Assembly (NCBI GenBank): GCA_902373515.1
Contig: CABKML010000012.1
Location: 1 to 54,210 of the forward strand
Direction: 5' to 3'
Length of the DNA: 54,210 nucleotides
Origin: an uncultured Eubacteriales bacterium
Lineage (GTDB): Bacteria; Bacillota; Clostridia; Saccharofermentanales; Fastidiosipilaceae
The notes under the pieces were generated by a model. That model was not told the origin of the DNA. It made no database searches and was given only the letters and a program-made list of their open reading frames with translations. Below, piece by piece: positions 42,536 to 51,883 of this stretch; position 1 is the first letter of the stretch, and each line of letters begins with the position of its first letter. The position numbers and the translations under genes are program-made.

Positions 42536-45340
42536 TCAACGTCTGCTGCTCAGTTTTCGCGTCGAACGATGATACAACAACTTGAATATTTCACCGGCCG
42601 CAAAAGGTACTAATGACAGTACAATGACAACGACCCAATCCTGTACCGTCAAAGAAACAGTATCAAAAATCGGTCGCAGGAACGGTACATACAGCACAAC
42701 CAGCAACAGCACGAAAGATAAGAGCGTCGAACGCACCATTACCTTATTGCTGAACAAACCGATACTGAAAACGGAGAAATGTTCCGAACGGCAACTGAAA
42801 GCACGAAGTAATTCCGCACAAATCAAAGTTGTAAAAGCCATCGTACGCGCACCGCTTGCCGGCATATGCCCCGGTAAAGCCAACCAATCAAACTCCTTGG
42901 CTATATGTTTCACACCGTCTGTCAGAATAAAGTCAGGATAAATATATCTGCCGTATGTAAAAGCGGCAAATACGCAAATAAAAATTGCACTTGCCTGAAC
43001 CACAATCGACCAGGCCATTTCTTTATCCAGAATTTTAGCCTTTCTCGCTCTGGGAGGTGCCAACATAATATCACGTTCGCCTTTTTCCTGTCCCAAAGCT
43101 AAAGCGGGGAAAGAATCGGTAACTAAATTCAACCAGAGTAATTGAATCGGTTCCAAAGGAATCATCTCCGGTCCCAAAATCATCAGACTTAAGAAAATAA
43201 CCAGAATTTCTCCGATATTACATGACAGCAGGAAACCGACAAACTTACGGATATTGGCATAAATAATTCGCCCTTCTTCTACAGCGGCAACAATAGTTGC
43301 AAAATTATCATCAGTCAGGATCATACCGGCAGCTCCCTTGGCTACTTCCGTCCCGGTAATTCCCATAGCAACGCCGATATCAGCCTGCTTCAAAGCCGGC
43401 GCATCATTAACACCGTCTCCGGTCATAGCACAAATAGCATCCTGTTTCCGTAAAGCCTCAACAATTTTCACCTTATGTTCGGGCGAAACACGAGCATAAA
43501 CCGCTGTTGTCCCAACTTTGGCTGCCAATTCCTCATCACTCATATTACTGAGTTCAGTCCCGGTCAAAACAGCCTCTTCTTCATTCTCACCTACCAAGCC
43601 CAAATCACGAGCAATAGCCACGGCAGTATCTTTATAATCACCGGTAATCATCTTCACCTTGATACCGGCTTCCTTACACACCTCTATCGCTTCTTTGGCT
43701 TCTTTTCTGGCAGGATCGATCATACCGGTCAAGCCGACGAAAATCATTTTATCTTCAGCAGCAAAATCAACTGTTTCAGTTTCTTTGTAAGCATAAGCCA
43801 GAACGCGCAAGGCCTGCTTCGCCAAATAGGAATTTTTTTGCAAAATTTCCGCCCGTCTTGCCGGTGTCAATTCCTTTACGCCCGTAGCAGTCAGTTCCGC
43901 CGTACAATGCTGCAAAACAATATCAGGCGCACCTTTGGTCAATGACAAAGAATTATTTTCCGAGTCGCGGCAAAAAATCGACATCATTTTGCGGCCGGAG
44001 TCGAAGGGCAATTTACCGGTAATATCAATTTCATTTTCCAAAGAGCTTTTACTATAGCCCAATTTACCGCTTAAAGTTAATAAGGCACCCTCCGTCGGAT
44101 CCCCGATAACCTTATATATTCCCGCCTGTAAATCCAAAGCCGCTTCATTACATAATGTAGCTATTTCCAACAGGCGCCGGAAAGGACGTGACAAATTTTC
44201 AGCAGTTAAAACAGTGTTATCAGCTGTTTTTACTTCACCGCTCGGGGTATAGCCGTTACCGGTAACACTGTATAATTCTTCCCCGACATAAACCTGTGTA
44301 ACTGTCATGGCATTTTGCGTTAAAGTACCGGTTTTATCGGAGCAAATAACATTAACCGAGCCTAAAGTTTCAACCGCCAACAGGCGTTTGACTATAGCAT
44401 TCTTTTTGGCCATCCGATTCATACCCAAAGCCAGAACAATCGTCACAACAGCCGGTAAGCCTTCCGGGATTGCAGCCACAGCTAAAGATACAGCGGTCAT
44501 AAACAAATTGAAAGGTTCACCGCCTTGGATTAAGCCGACCAGGAAAGTAATAATAGTAATAGCTATGCAGGCTATACCCAAAACTTTGCCCAATTGGTTA
44601 ATGCCGACTTGTAACGGCGTCATTTGTTCGGAAATATCGGCCAATTTATTCGCAATAAAACCGATTTGCGTATTTTCACCCGTAGCAACAACCAGGGCCT
44701 CCGCCTGCCCGTAAGTCACAGCTGTAGTTGAAAAAAGCATATTTTTGCGATCGCCCAGTTGCAGCGGCTCCTGACTTATAAAGTCGGCATTTTTGTCGAC
44801 AGGTACCGACTCACCTGTTAAAGCCGCTTCTTCCACTTTCAAATTGGAAGCTGAAAGCAGGCGTAAATCCGCCGGCACAATATCACCGGCTTCCAAGCGC
44901 ACAATATCGCCGCGAACCAACTGTGCCGCATCTATCTGCTGCAACTTGCCGTCACGCACAACTTTAGCCGATTGTGACGTCAGCTTTTTCAACGCCATAA
45001 CCGCTTTTTCCGCCTTGCCTTCCTGCAAAACGCCCAAAACGGCATTAACAACAACAATGGCAATAATAATCAAAGATTCCAGTAAATCACCGGTAAAGCC
45101 GGATATTAAAGAAGCAACAATTAAGATAATAACTGTAAAATCTTCAAACTGGGCTAATATTTTTCGCCAAAACGGTTCCGGTGGGGCCTCCTTCAAACTG
45201 TTTTCACCCTCAGCCTGAAGGCGAGAATTCACCTGCTCAAGTGTCAAGCCGTTTTTCGCATCCGTATCCAAAAGTTGTAAAAGTTCACTCCGATCAGCTT
45301 GATAATAACGCATTTCCTCTTTTTTAATCTTATCTTCCAT
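42536..45340 (-). CDS. P-type Ca2+-transporting ATPase (P2A, SERCA/PMR1-like)
   Basis: This ion pump exports Ca2+ using ATP. The 934 residues show the actuator TGES, the phosphorylated Asp in CSDKTGTLTQN, KGAPD in the nucleotide domain, and the hinge TGDGVNDAPALKQADIG. Ten predicted membrane helices are present. The M4 motif AAIPEGLPAVV and the M6 motif LNLVTDSFPALALG match the Ca2+ site II ligands of SERCA (E309, N796, D800), which favours Ca2+ over Mn2+ or Na+/K+. Length is normal. It is monocistronic with an inverted repeat after it. Confidence 0.93.
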   Translation of the reverse strand: MEDKIKKEEMRYYQADRSELLQLLDTDAKNGLTLEQVNSRLQAEGENSLKEAPPEPFWRKILAQFEDFTVIILIVASLISGFTGDLLESLIIIAIVVVNAVLGVLQEGKAEKAVMALKKLTSQSAKVVRDGKLQQIDAAQLVRGDIVRLEAGDIVPADLRLLSASNLKVEEAALTGESVPVDKNADFISQEPLQLGDRKNMLFSTTAVTYGQAEALVVATGENTQIGFIANKLADISEQMTPLQVGINQLGKVLGIACIAITIITFLVGLIQGGEPFNLFMTAVSLAVAAIPEGLPAVVTIVLALGMNRMAKKNAIVKRLLAVETLGSVNVICSDKTGTLTQNAMTVTQVYVGEELYSVTGNGYTPSGEVKTADNTVLTAENLSRPFRRLLEIATLCNEAALDLQAGIYKVIGDPTEGALLTLSGKLGYSKSSLENEIDITGKLPFDSGRKMMSIFCRDSENNSLSLTKGAPDIVLQHCTAELTATGVKELTPARRAEILQKNSYLAKQALRVLAYAYKETETVDFAAEDKMIFVGLTGMIDPARKEAKEAIEVCKEAGIKVKMITGDYKDTAVAIARDLGLVGENEEEAVLTGTELSNMSDEELAAKVGTTAVYARVSPEHKVKIVEALRKQDAICAMTGDGVNDAPALKQADIGVAMGITGTEVAKGAAGMILTDDNFATIVAAVEEGRIIYANIRKFVGFLLSCNIGEILVIFLSLMILGPEMIPLEPIQLLWLNLVTDSFPALALGQEKGERDIMLAPPRARKAKILDKEMAWSIVVQASAIFICVFAAFTYGRYIYPDFILTDGVKHIAKEFDWLALPGHMPASGARTMAFTTLICAELLRAFSCRSEHFSVFSIGLFSNKVMVRSTLLSFVLLLVVLYVPFLRPIFDTVSLTVQDWVVVIVLSLVPFAAGEIFKLLYHRSTRKLSSRR

Positions 45341-45465
45341 TGTTCTCTCTTTCTTCTACTGCCTAAAAAAAATCCTACACCGTCGCTACTGTTGCCTTTA
45401 TTTGGGTTTATTATGCCTGAATTTAAGGAATAGGAACAAACAAATGTAAGATTTTCCCGGTAATC

Positions 45466-46740
45466 TTAACCTAAAACGGTTTTGCCGTGCAAATATTTCT
45501 GCAACACTTCCGGCACCCGAACTTTACCGTCGGCTGTCTGATATTGCTCCAAAATAGCAGGGAAAACTCTACTTGTGGCCAAACCGGAACCGTTTAAGGT
45601 ATGAACAAACTCAATCTTGCCTGTTTTGCTGTCCCGATAGCGCATATTTCCTCTTCGAGCCTGATAATCCCTGGCGTTGGATACGGACGAAATTTCCTTA
45701 TAGTCATTCATCGACGGAATCCAAATTTCAATATCGTAAGTTCTGGCCATCGAAGCGCTGCAATCACCTGCTGCCAACTTACTCAAGCGATAATGCAGTC
45801 CCAAGCCCTCAACCAACTTACAAGCCTTACCTACCAGCTCCTCAAAAGCGGCATCCGACCCGTCTTTGGTCGTATACTGGAACATTTCAACTTTATTGAA
45901 CTGGTGACCGCGAATCATACCGCGTTCTTCCGCCCGATAACTGCCCGCTTCCCGCCGATAACAAGGCGTATAAGCGAAGAAACGCTTAGGCAATTCTTTT
46001 TCATCCAGAATCTCATCCCGATACAAATTAACCAATGCCGTTTCCGCTGTCGGTAACATAAAATTACTGCGTTCTTCAGCATGATCCAACCAGTAAACGT
46101 CATCAATAAATTTCGGGAACTGTCCGGCCGTGTAACCGCTGGCGTAATTCAACATATGAGGCGGCAAAATCATGGTATAACCGTCGGCTATATGCTGTTC
46201 CACAAAATAATTCAGCAAAGCCCATTCCAACAAAGCACCGTCACCTGTATAAACCCAAGATCCTGAACCTGCCATTTTGGCACCGCGATTATAATCAATC
46301 AGATGCAACTTCTCGGCAATATCCACATGATGTAACGGTTGAAAATCAAATTCCGGTTTCTTACCCCACATAGAGATAACTTTATTGTTTTCCTTACCGC
46401 CGCCTACCAGGTCGTCATCCGGTAAATTGGGTAACGATTGCAGGAAAGTTGTCTGTTTCTCATTTATTCGGGCTAAATCAGCATCCAAACGCTTAACCTC
46501 TTCGGCAACATTTTTCATTTCAGCTAATTGTTGACCGACATCTTCACCGTTTTTCTTCATAAGCGGGATTTGAGCGGAAACCTTATTGCGCAAAGCTTTC
46601 AATTCTTCCGTTTTTTGAATCAAAGCTCGACGCTCCTTATCAAGTTTAAGAAATTCCGTGAAATCGACGTTACAACCTTTTTTTGCCAATTTCCGGCTGA
46701 CTAAATCCGTTTGCTGACGAATTAATTGAATGTCTAACAT
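45466..46740 (-). CDS. serS: Serine-tRNA ligase
   Basis: SerRS charges tRNA-Ser, and tRNA-Sec where present. The 424 residues have the N-terminal antiparallel coiled-coil arm (about 30-105) that grips the tRNA long arm, then the class II core with motif 2 RFFAYTPCYRREAGSYRAEER and motif 3 LNGSGLATSRVFPAILEQY; TAETAL and EISSVSNARDYQARR are further signatures. Length is standard. AAGGAG precedes the ATG. There is no T-box leader: the distance to trmL is only 70 bases. Confidence 0.97.
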   Translation of the reverse strand: MLDIQLIRQQTDLVSRKLAKKGCNVDFTEFLKLDKERRALIQKTEELKALRNKVSAQIPLMKKNGEDVGQQLAEMKNVAEEVKRLDADLARINEKQTTFLQSLPNLPDDDLVGGGKENNKVISMWGKKPEFDFQPLHHVDIAEKLHLIDYNRGAKMAGSGSWVYTGDGALLEWALLNYFVEQHIADGYTMILPPHMLNYASGYTAGQFPKFIDDVYWLDHAEERSNFMLPTAETALVNLYRDEILDEKELPKRFFAYTPCYRREAGSYRAEERGMIRGHQFNKVEMFQYTTKDGSDAAFEELVGKACKLVEGLGLHYRLSKLAAGDCSASMARTYDIEIWIPSMNDYKEISSVSNARDYQARRGNMRYRDSKTGKIEFVHTLNGSGLATSRVFPAILEQYQTADGKVRVPEVLQKYLHGKTVLG

Positions 46741-46775
46741 ACTGGCTCCTTATCTTTTCAAAAGTTTCAATCTTA

Positions 46776-46781
46776 ATTATA
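46776..46781 (-). promoter_or_regulatory. Extended -10 promoter of serS
   Basis: TTGGTATAAT on the minus strand gives a TG-N-TATAAT element about 36 bases upstream of the serS ATG. Confidence 0.5.
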
Positions 46782-46810
46782 CCAACATTTTAATCGCAAT
46801 TATAGGCATT

Positions 46811-47341
46811 TCAGTCACCTCGACCGGTAACTTCACCTATTTTCAGTAAATTCGGGAAATTATGTTGCCGCATATATTCATAAGCTAAAATTGCCGCCGC
46901 GTTGGACAAATTAAGGCATCTGGCTTCCGGCAGCATCGGAATACGCAAGCTTCTTTCAGGATGAGCCAACAAAAGCGACTCGGGCAAACCGTGTGTTTCC
47001 CGGCCGAATAAAATTAAAGTATGCGGCGGATAATGTACTTCAGTATAGCAAAGTTTAGCTTTGGACGAAGTATAATAGATACCGCCGTCAGGATAGCGCT
47101 CCAAAAAATCGTGGAATAAATCATCCAAATGATCCCATAAGGTTAAATCCAATCTGAACCAATAATCCAAACCGGAGCGTTTAATCCGCTTATCATCAAT
47201 TACAAAGCCTAATTTCCCGACCAAATGCAACTTCGCTCCGAGGGCGACGCAGGTCCGGGCTATATTTCCTGTATTTCCCGGTATTTCCGGTTCCAACAAA
47301 GCTATTTCCAATGAATTATTCTGCTTAACTTTTTCTTCCAC
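46811..47341 (-). CDS. trmL: tRNA (cytidine(34)-2'-O)-methyltransferase TrmL
   Basis: TrmL (YibK, SPOUT superfamily) methylates the wobble ribose of Leu tRNAs. The 176 residues contain ALLEPEIPGNTGNIARTC, KLHLVGKLGF, the knot motif LILFGRETHGLPE and LRIPM...RCLNLSNAAAILAYE, the SAM-binding trefoil. Length is normal. The start is GTG 47341. It is read after whiA in the same direction, 19 bases apart. The tRNA-Leu(GAG) in this window could be a substrate class member, although E. coli TrmL modifies other Leu isoacceptors. Confidence 0.95.
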   Translation of the reverse strand: MEEKVKQNNSLEIALLEPEIPGNTGNIARTCVALGAKLHLVGKLGFVIDDKRIKRSGLDYWFRLDLTLWDHLDDLFHDFLERYPDGGIYYTSSKAKLCYTEVHYPPHTLILFGRETHGLPESLLLAHPERSLRIPMLPEARCLNLSNAAAILAYEYMRQHNFPNLLKIGEVTGRGD

Positions 47342-47360
47342 TTTTCTTCCGTTCTTTCTA

Positions 47361-48470
47361 CTAATCTATAGTTTGCTGCAAGCTGTCTTCGGCGGCTGCC
47401 GTTGCTAAATTATGCAACTTTCGCAAACGATAATACAAACCGTTACGCGAATATTTGATTGTGCTGAAATCCTGCAACTCTTTCAAAGAACATTCCGGGT
47501 TATCCAGACGTAATTGAGCTACAAATTTCAAGTCTTCACTCAAGCTGTCCCATAAAGCTGAATTTTGCAAGGTCATAATTTCTTTGACCTGTTCAATGGC
47601 AACATTAACAGTTTTACTGAGGTTGTAATTATCACAATTCACCACCCGATTGACATCACCGCGTAAGTGCCGATTAATCCTGATATTTTCGTATTCCAAC
47701 AATTTTTGCTGAATACCGATAAACAGCAAAAAACTGCCTATTGCATCTCCGGAACGTAAAACCAGCTTCGAGGGCACAATCTTCTTTCTTTTTTTACGCG
47801 GGTGCCTACTTTTGCGAACTTTAACCAAATTAATTTCAACCAGAAGTTCATGTAACAGTTCATAAACTGAACAACGACGACAAATAAATTCCAATTGATA
47901 AGTCAAGCTTGGATCAGCCAAGGAGGCTGCAGCTAAAAATAAAGCTTGCAGAATTGAACGTTTTTCCGCTGCTTCCAGGTTTTTGGCGTAAAAATGAAAG
48001 CCGTAAGTATCCGGATCGAAGGCAAAATAGCTCCTGAGGAAATCGGTTATTTGTCGTTTTTCTTTACTGCGCCTGATTAACAAAGTAACACTGCTTTTGT
48101 TGCATTGTCTATCCGGTTTAATTTGGAAAATTTGCTCAAACAGTAAGAGCAGAACTTCTTCCAAAGTTTTATTGCGCACGCACAAGCTGATATAAAAAGG
48201 CTTGAAAATTGCCTGGGTCAGGAGAATTATAAACAGCACAAACTCATCGGCATAACCTATTTCATCCGTTTTTTCAGTGCCGCGACGCCCATAAGTGAAT
48301 TCGGTCTGCAAACGGTTATATAAATTCTGTTTACGAAATTCCGCCAATTTAATCGGATGTTGCAAAAGCCTGTTTTTCATCGCCTGCAGAATTTCCTGTT
48401 TCGCGCTTTGGGAAAAAGTTAAATTGAGCTCCTCCCCCTGTTCAGCTGAATTATCTATAATTTCCGGCAT
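47361..48470 (-). CDS. whiA: WhiA-family DNA-binding regulator
   Basis: WhiA controls sporulation septation in Streptomyces and influences division and chromosome segregation in Bacillus. The 369 residues are divergent. The N-terminal domain (about 15-110) is followed by the degenerate LAGLIDADG-type domain, with LQALFLAAASLADP where the family has RGaFLAgGsi.dP. The C-terminal HTH region is well kept: FLLFIGIQQKLLEYENIRI, RNH-like RINRHLRGDVNRVVNC and KTVNVAIEQVKEI, ending in YSRNGLYYRLRKL. A basic insert SRHPRKKRKK lies near 220-230. GAGGA precedes the ATG; the gene starts 5 bases after murB. rapZ and yvcK, its usual partners, are absent. Confidence 0.85.
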   Translation of the reverse strand: MPEIIDNSAEQGEELNLTFSQSAKQEILQAMKNRLLQHPIKLAEFRKQNLYNRLQTEFTYGRRGTEKTDEIGYADEFVLFIILLTQAIFKPFYISLCVRNKTLEEVLLLLFEQIFQIKPDRQCNKSSVTLLIRRSKEKRQITDFLRSYFAFDPDTYGFHFYAKNLEAAEKRSILQALFLAAASLADPSLTYQLEFICRRCSVYELLHELLVEINLVKVRKSRHPRKKRKKIVPSKLVLRSGDAIGSFLLFIGIQQKLLEYENIRINRHLRGDVNRVVNCDNYNLSKTVNVAIEQVKEIMTLQNSALWDSLSEDLKFVAQLRLDNPECSLKELQDFSTIKYSRNGLYYRLRKLHNLATAAAEDSLQQTID

Positions 48471-48475
48471 AAAAA

Positions 48476-49591
48476 TCAGTCCTCAAAATCCTGCTCGGTA
48501 AAATCACCTATATATCTGACTTCGGTAGCTAATGTGACACCGTATAACGATTGCACCGTTTTCTGTATCTTATGAATGAGCCGACAAATATCCCGAGACT
48601 GACAATCTGTAGCAACATTAACAATAAATCCGGCATGCAGATCCGAAACCATCGCTCCGCCGATTCTGAAGCCCTTAAGCTTGGCATCGCTGATAAGTTT
48701 ACCGGCATAATATCCCTCCGGCCGCTTGAAAATCGAACCGGCGCTGGGATAATTGAGCGGTTGCAAACTCTCTCTTTTAATTGTTAAATCCTTAATTACA
48801 GCAGCAATATCCTGCTTATTTGCTTTTTGCACAAGATAAGTAACACCTAAAATCACTGCACCCTGCATCGCCGGACTCATAAAATAACTGGAACGATATT
48901 GCAAATCCAAATACCCGGGACGCAATTCTATAATATTGCAATCCGGACTCAAATAACGCACGCCCAACAAGCAATCTGCAACCGTACCGCCGTAAGCGCC
49001 GGCATTCATGTACGTCGTACCGCCCACAGTTCCGGGGATACCGCAAGCGAACTCCAAACCGCTGTAAGAATTTTGCGCCGCCAATTGGACCGTCCGTTTC
49101 AAAGTCTGACCTGCCTGCACATGAATCAGCGCATAGCTTTGCCACTCTTCCTCCGACAAATGCTCTTTCCCTTGCAGCGCCTCGTGCCTCTGAATTTCTT
49201 CAATATAAGGATAATCCCAAGTACGATAATCAGGCGACAGCGCCGTCTTGGCGAAACGGGCACCCAAATAAATAACAAGAGCATTAACACCGTTATCCGA
49301 AAGCAATAAATTACATCCCTGACCCAATAAAACTATAGGTAAATTCAATTGCTCCGTCCGCAAAAAGCGATACAGCCGCATTAATTCACTTTCCGAAGTT
49401 ACCTCATAAAACAGGGCTGCCTGACCGCCGACGGCGAAATTACAGTAAGGTTTCAAAGGAACCTGCCGTCTGATAGCCGGAAAAGCCGCCACTAATTTGG
49501 AAAATGCCGCCTGCTCCCGCGCCTGATTGAACATAGCTCTCTGTTCCGTCGCTGTCTGCAGCGCCGCAATTTCTTGTTGAAACAAACTCAT
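48476..49591 (-). CDS. murB: UDP-N-acetylenolpyruvoylglucosamine reductase
   Basis: MurB reduces enolpyruvyl-UDP-GlcNAc to UDP-MurNAc, a cytoplasmic step of peptidoglycan synthesis, using FAD and NADPH. The 371 residues include the FAD segments VLLGQGCNLLLSD and ACGIPGTVGGTTYMNAGAYGG, YRSSYF, and the catalytic serine region YPSAGSIFKRPEGYYAGKLI with the C-terminal ATEVRYIG glutamate. This is type II MurB. It is longer than the usual 300 by an N-terminal helix of about 40 residues and a hydrophilic loop of about 40 residues after GARF. GAGG precedes the ATG. Confidence 0.95.
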   Translation of the reverse strand: MSLFQQEIAALQTATEQRAMFNQAREQAAFSKLVAAFPAIRRQVPLKPYCNFAVGGQAALFYEVTSESELMRLYRFLRTEQLNLPIVLLGQGCNLLLSDNGVNALVIYLGARFAKTALSPDYRTWDYPYIEEIQRHEALQGKEHLSEEEWQSYALIHVQAGQTLKRTVQLAAQNSYSGLEFACGIPGTVGGTTYMNAGAYGGTVADCLLGVRYLSPDCNIIELRPGYLDLQYRSSYFMSPAMQGAVILGVTYLVQKANKQDIAAVIKDLTIKRESLQPLNYPSAGSIFKRPEGYYAGKLISDAKLKGFRIGGAMVSDLHAGFIVNVATDCQSRDICRLIHKIQKTVQSLYGVTLATEVRYIGDFTEQDFED

Positions 49592-49609
49592 ATCTACCTC
49601 ATTTTTGAC

Positions 49610-50545
49610 CTAAATCAATACAGTCTTATCTTCCGTATTACCGAACAAACGAGTAAGCAAAGCTTCGGCAGCATTATATCCCATTTGTTTCTGCCGGAAA
49701 TTAATCGCCGCCACTTCAGCAATAATGGCCAAATTACGGCCGGGACGCACGGGAATGGTAATAGACGGAACTTTAATTCCTAAAATATCTGTATATTCTT
49801 CTTTAGTTCCCAAACGCTCATATACTTTATTCTCATCCCATAATTCCAAATTAATAACGAAATTAATCGTATCCTGAATTTTAACGGAAGAAACACCGTA
49901 AAGCTCTTTCACATCCATGATTCCCAAGCCTCTGATTTCAATCAAATGCCGAATCATTTCGGGTGCCTGACCCAACAAAGTCGTATCGCTGACACGTTTA
50001 ACTTCCACCAGATCATCAGCAATCAAACGATGACCGCGCTTAACAATCTCCATTGCAGTTTCCGACTTACCGACACCGCTTTCACCTAAGATCAGAATAC
50101 CCTCACCGTAAATTTCAACTAAAACTCCGTGTAAAGTCGTATGCGGTGCCAATTCCAGATTAAGGAACTTAATCAAAGCACTGATTAAATCACTGGTCGC
50201 CTGCGGTGTACGTAAAAGCGGTACATTGTAACGCTTGGAAGCTACCAACATTTCAGTCGAAACCTCCAAATCTCGAGAAATAATCAGAGCCGGAATACCG
50301 CGGGCAAACAAATTGGACAAACGCACCAAGCGTTCTTTCGGCGCGCACTGATCGAGATAAGCCATTTCCATATTACCTATAAGCTGCAAACGATTAGCTC
50401 CGAAATGATCGAAAAATCCTGTCAATTGCAGTCCCGGTCGCGTAACATCCGCAACTTGGATAATAACTTCATCCAAACTTGTATAGCTGGTAATAACTTC
50501 CAACTTAAATTCATCAATAATTCGTTTCAAACTTACTGAAGGCAT
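49610..50545 (-). CDS. hprK: HPr kinase/phosphorylase
   Basis: HprK phosphorylates HPr on Ser46 and reverses it, linking glycolytic state to carbon catabolite control in Firmicutes. The 311 residues from ATG 50545 have the N-terminal MurF-like domain and the C-terminal kinase domain with P-loop GESGVGKS (154-161) and the signature GLGIMDVKELYGVSSVK. All key residues are present. An alternative GTG at 50575 overlaps the upstream stop codon (GTGTTGA) and could be used by coupled translation; the ATG form matches the family N-terminus better and has GGGGAG three bases ahead. Confidence 0.95.
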   Translation of the reverse strand: MPSVSLKRIIDEFKLEVITSYTSLDEVIIQVADVTRPGLQLTGFFDHFGANRLQLIGNMEMAYLDQCAPKERLVRLSNLFARGIPALIISRDLEVSTEMLVASKRYNVPLLRTPQATSDLISALIKFLNLELAPHTTLHGVLVEIYGEGILILGESGVGKSETAMEIVKRGHRLIADDLVEVKRVSDTTLLGQAPEMIRHLIEIRGLGIMDVKELYGVSSVKIQDTINFVINLELWDENKVYERLGTKEEYTDILGIKVPSITIPVRPGRNLAIIAEVAAINFRQKQMGYNAAEALLTRLFGNTEDKTVLI

Positions 50546-50568
50546 AAACTCCCCGCCTTTACCCGTAC

Positions 50569-51747
50569 TCAACACTCGCGCTCAACTGGCAAAGAATAAT
50601 GTGTTAATACTCTCAGCCAGTCACGCAAATCTTCGGACTCCAAAATTTCAGTCGCTGTATAATTAGACTGTAAGTAGTCACGCAGGCGTCGGGCCAAAGT
50701 TAAACTACCACAATCAATAATCAGTTCCGCTATATACATATTACCACTATTCGTGCTGACTGTTAGATCAAAAATTTGCGAAAAATTGCGAATAAATCCT
50801 GTCAGCTCGGAAGCAGGAGGCAATTTAACATCAACCAAACTGCCGTAAGCTGTAAAAAGTAATTGAATTTCAGCAAGTAAGCGTTCATCTTGCAGTAAAA
50901 CGTTCTTGGACGCCGTCTGTTTGAGTCGACCTAAAACCGTTTCTGTCAGCTTCTCCAAAAGCTGAATATGTTCCGCGGCTAAAAATGCAGTTAGACGCAA
51001 TAAAACCTGACTCAAACTGTCGTTTTTCTCGGCAATCTCCCCGAATTTCGGCAAAAGTCGAGCATATTGTTCGGAAAGGATCCGCCGCACGGAATGTAAA
51101 TTTTCTGCACTTACCGCCTGATAGACCAAATTAAGCGGCTCTTGTCGCCGATTAAAAATAAGGTCCGCTAATTCGACTAAGAAACGGGTACAATTATAAT
51201 CCGCCTGTGCTTGTAAGACTTCTTGCTTAAACTGCCAATTAGTTGCCGCCGCCTGCGCCGACAAATCAGCCATCAGCGCCCGATATTCCTGCTTAAGTTT
51301 TTCAGAAGCAGTCGTATCGCTCGGCACCTGAGCCAGTAAATTAAGGAATTCTTCCGGAATACGCGAACGTAAGTCCTGCAATTTCGCTGTACTGCACGCT
51401 TCAAAATCCGCCACGCAACCGTAAAAATCAGGCAAAGGTAAATTGTAAGCCGTCTGCAAAAAAGCAGATATACAAGCAGGATGATTGGCAACTGCAATAA
51501 GCAGCTGCGGCGGCAAATATGCAAAATTCTGATAAGCTGAAAAATACGGCAATAATTGTTCGGGCACCTCGGACAACAATCGGCAATAATTATATTCCGA
51601 TAATTTATAGCTGAGACAATCTGCCGGCACCGCCTTCTCCATCAACTCGTTCAAAGCCTGCTCTTCCGCTGCCTGTAAAACCAAACAATGCAACAGCACC
51701 TGAGAAAGAGTCCTGTTATCTACTTCTAAAATTTTATTCACGCTCAT
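50569..51747 (-). CDS. Unrecognised protein encoded upstream of hprK
   Basis: I do not recognise this 392-residue protein. It is rich in Leu, Ala, Gln and Glu, has no signal peptide, transmembrane helix or catalytic motif that I can see, and looks mainly alpha-helical, with Cys spread thinly (for example CLVLQAAEEQ, LTRFL-type and DYLQSNY segments). Its stop overlaps the alternative hprK start, so the two are on one transcript. GGGAGAA precedes the ATG, and a good promoter lies at 51773-51801. A structural or regulatory role near hprK-murB-whiA is only a contextual guess. Confidence 0.75.
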   Translation of the reverse strand: MSVNKILEVDNRTLSQVLLHCLVLQAAEEQALNELMEKAVPADCLSYKLSEYNYCRLLSEVPEQLLPYFSAYQNFAYLPPQLLIAVANHPACISAFLQTAYNLPLPDFYGCVADFEACSTAKLQDLRSRIPEEFLNLLAQVPSDTTASEKLKQEYRALMADLSAQAAATNWQFKQEVLQAQADYNCTRFLVELADLIFNRRQEPLNLVYQAVSAENLHSVRRILSEQYARLLPKFGEIAEKNDSLSQVLLRLTAFLAAEHIQLLEKLTETVLGRLKQTASKNVLLQDERLLAEIQLLFTAYGSLVDVKLPPASELTGFIRNFSQIFDLTVSTNSGNMYIAELIIDCGSLTLARRLRDYLQSNYTATEILESEDLRDWLRVLTHYSLPVEREC

Positions 51748-51772
51748 TTCTCCCTACCGGATCATTTCTTCA

Positions 51773-51801
51773 ATTTTACTAAAAATTAAGTTCAACGGCA
51801 A
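51773..51801 (-). promoter_or_regulatory. Promoter of the hprK-murB-whiA-trmL cluster
   Basis: TTGCCG and TAAAAT are spaced by 17 bases on the minus strand, about 26 bases upstream of the 392-residue gene's ATG. No other clear promoter is seen in the tight run of genes down to trmL. Confidence 0.55.
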
Positions 51802-51804
51802 AGC

Positions 51805-51848
51805 AAAAATACACCGGGAATCAACCGTCTTGCAGTCAACTCCCGGTG
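51805..51848 (-). terminator. Terminator of the surface-protein gene
   Basis: CACCGGGA and TCCCGGTG form a perfect 8-bp stem with a 21-base loop, followed by TATTTTTG on the minus strand, 36 bases after the stop. Confidence 0.75.
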
Positions 51849-51883
51849 CTTACAGGTCAACAATTATGACTATTGCTTATCAT

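Noticed and set aside
46741..46810. T-box riboswitch before serS
   Set aside because: Only 70 bases separate serS and trmL, and a promoter with an extended -10 takes most of it. There is no specifier loop and no antiterminator motif.
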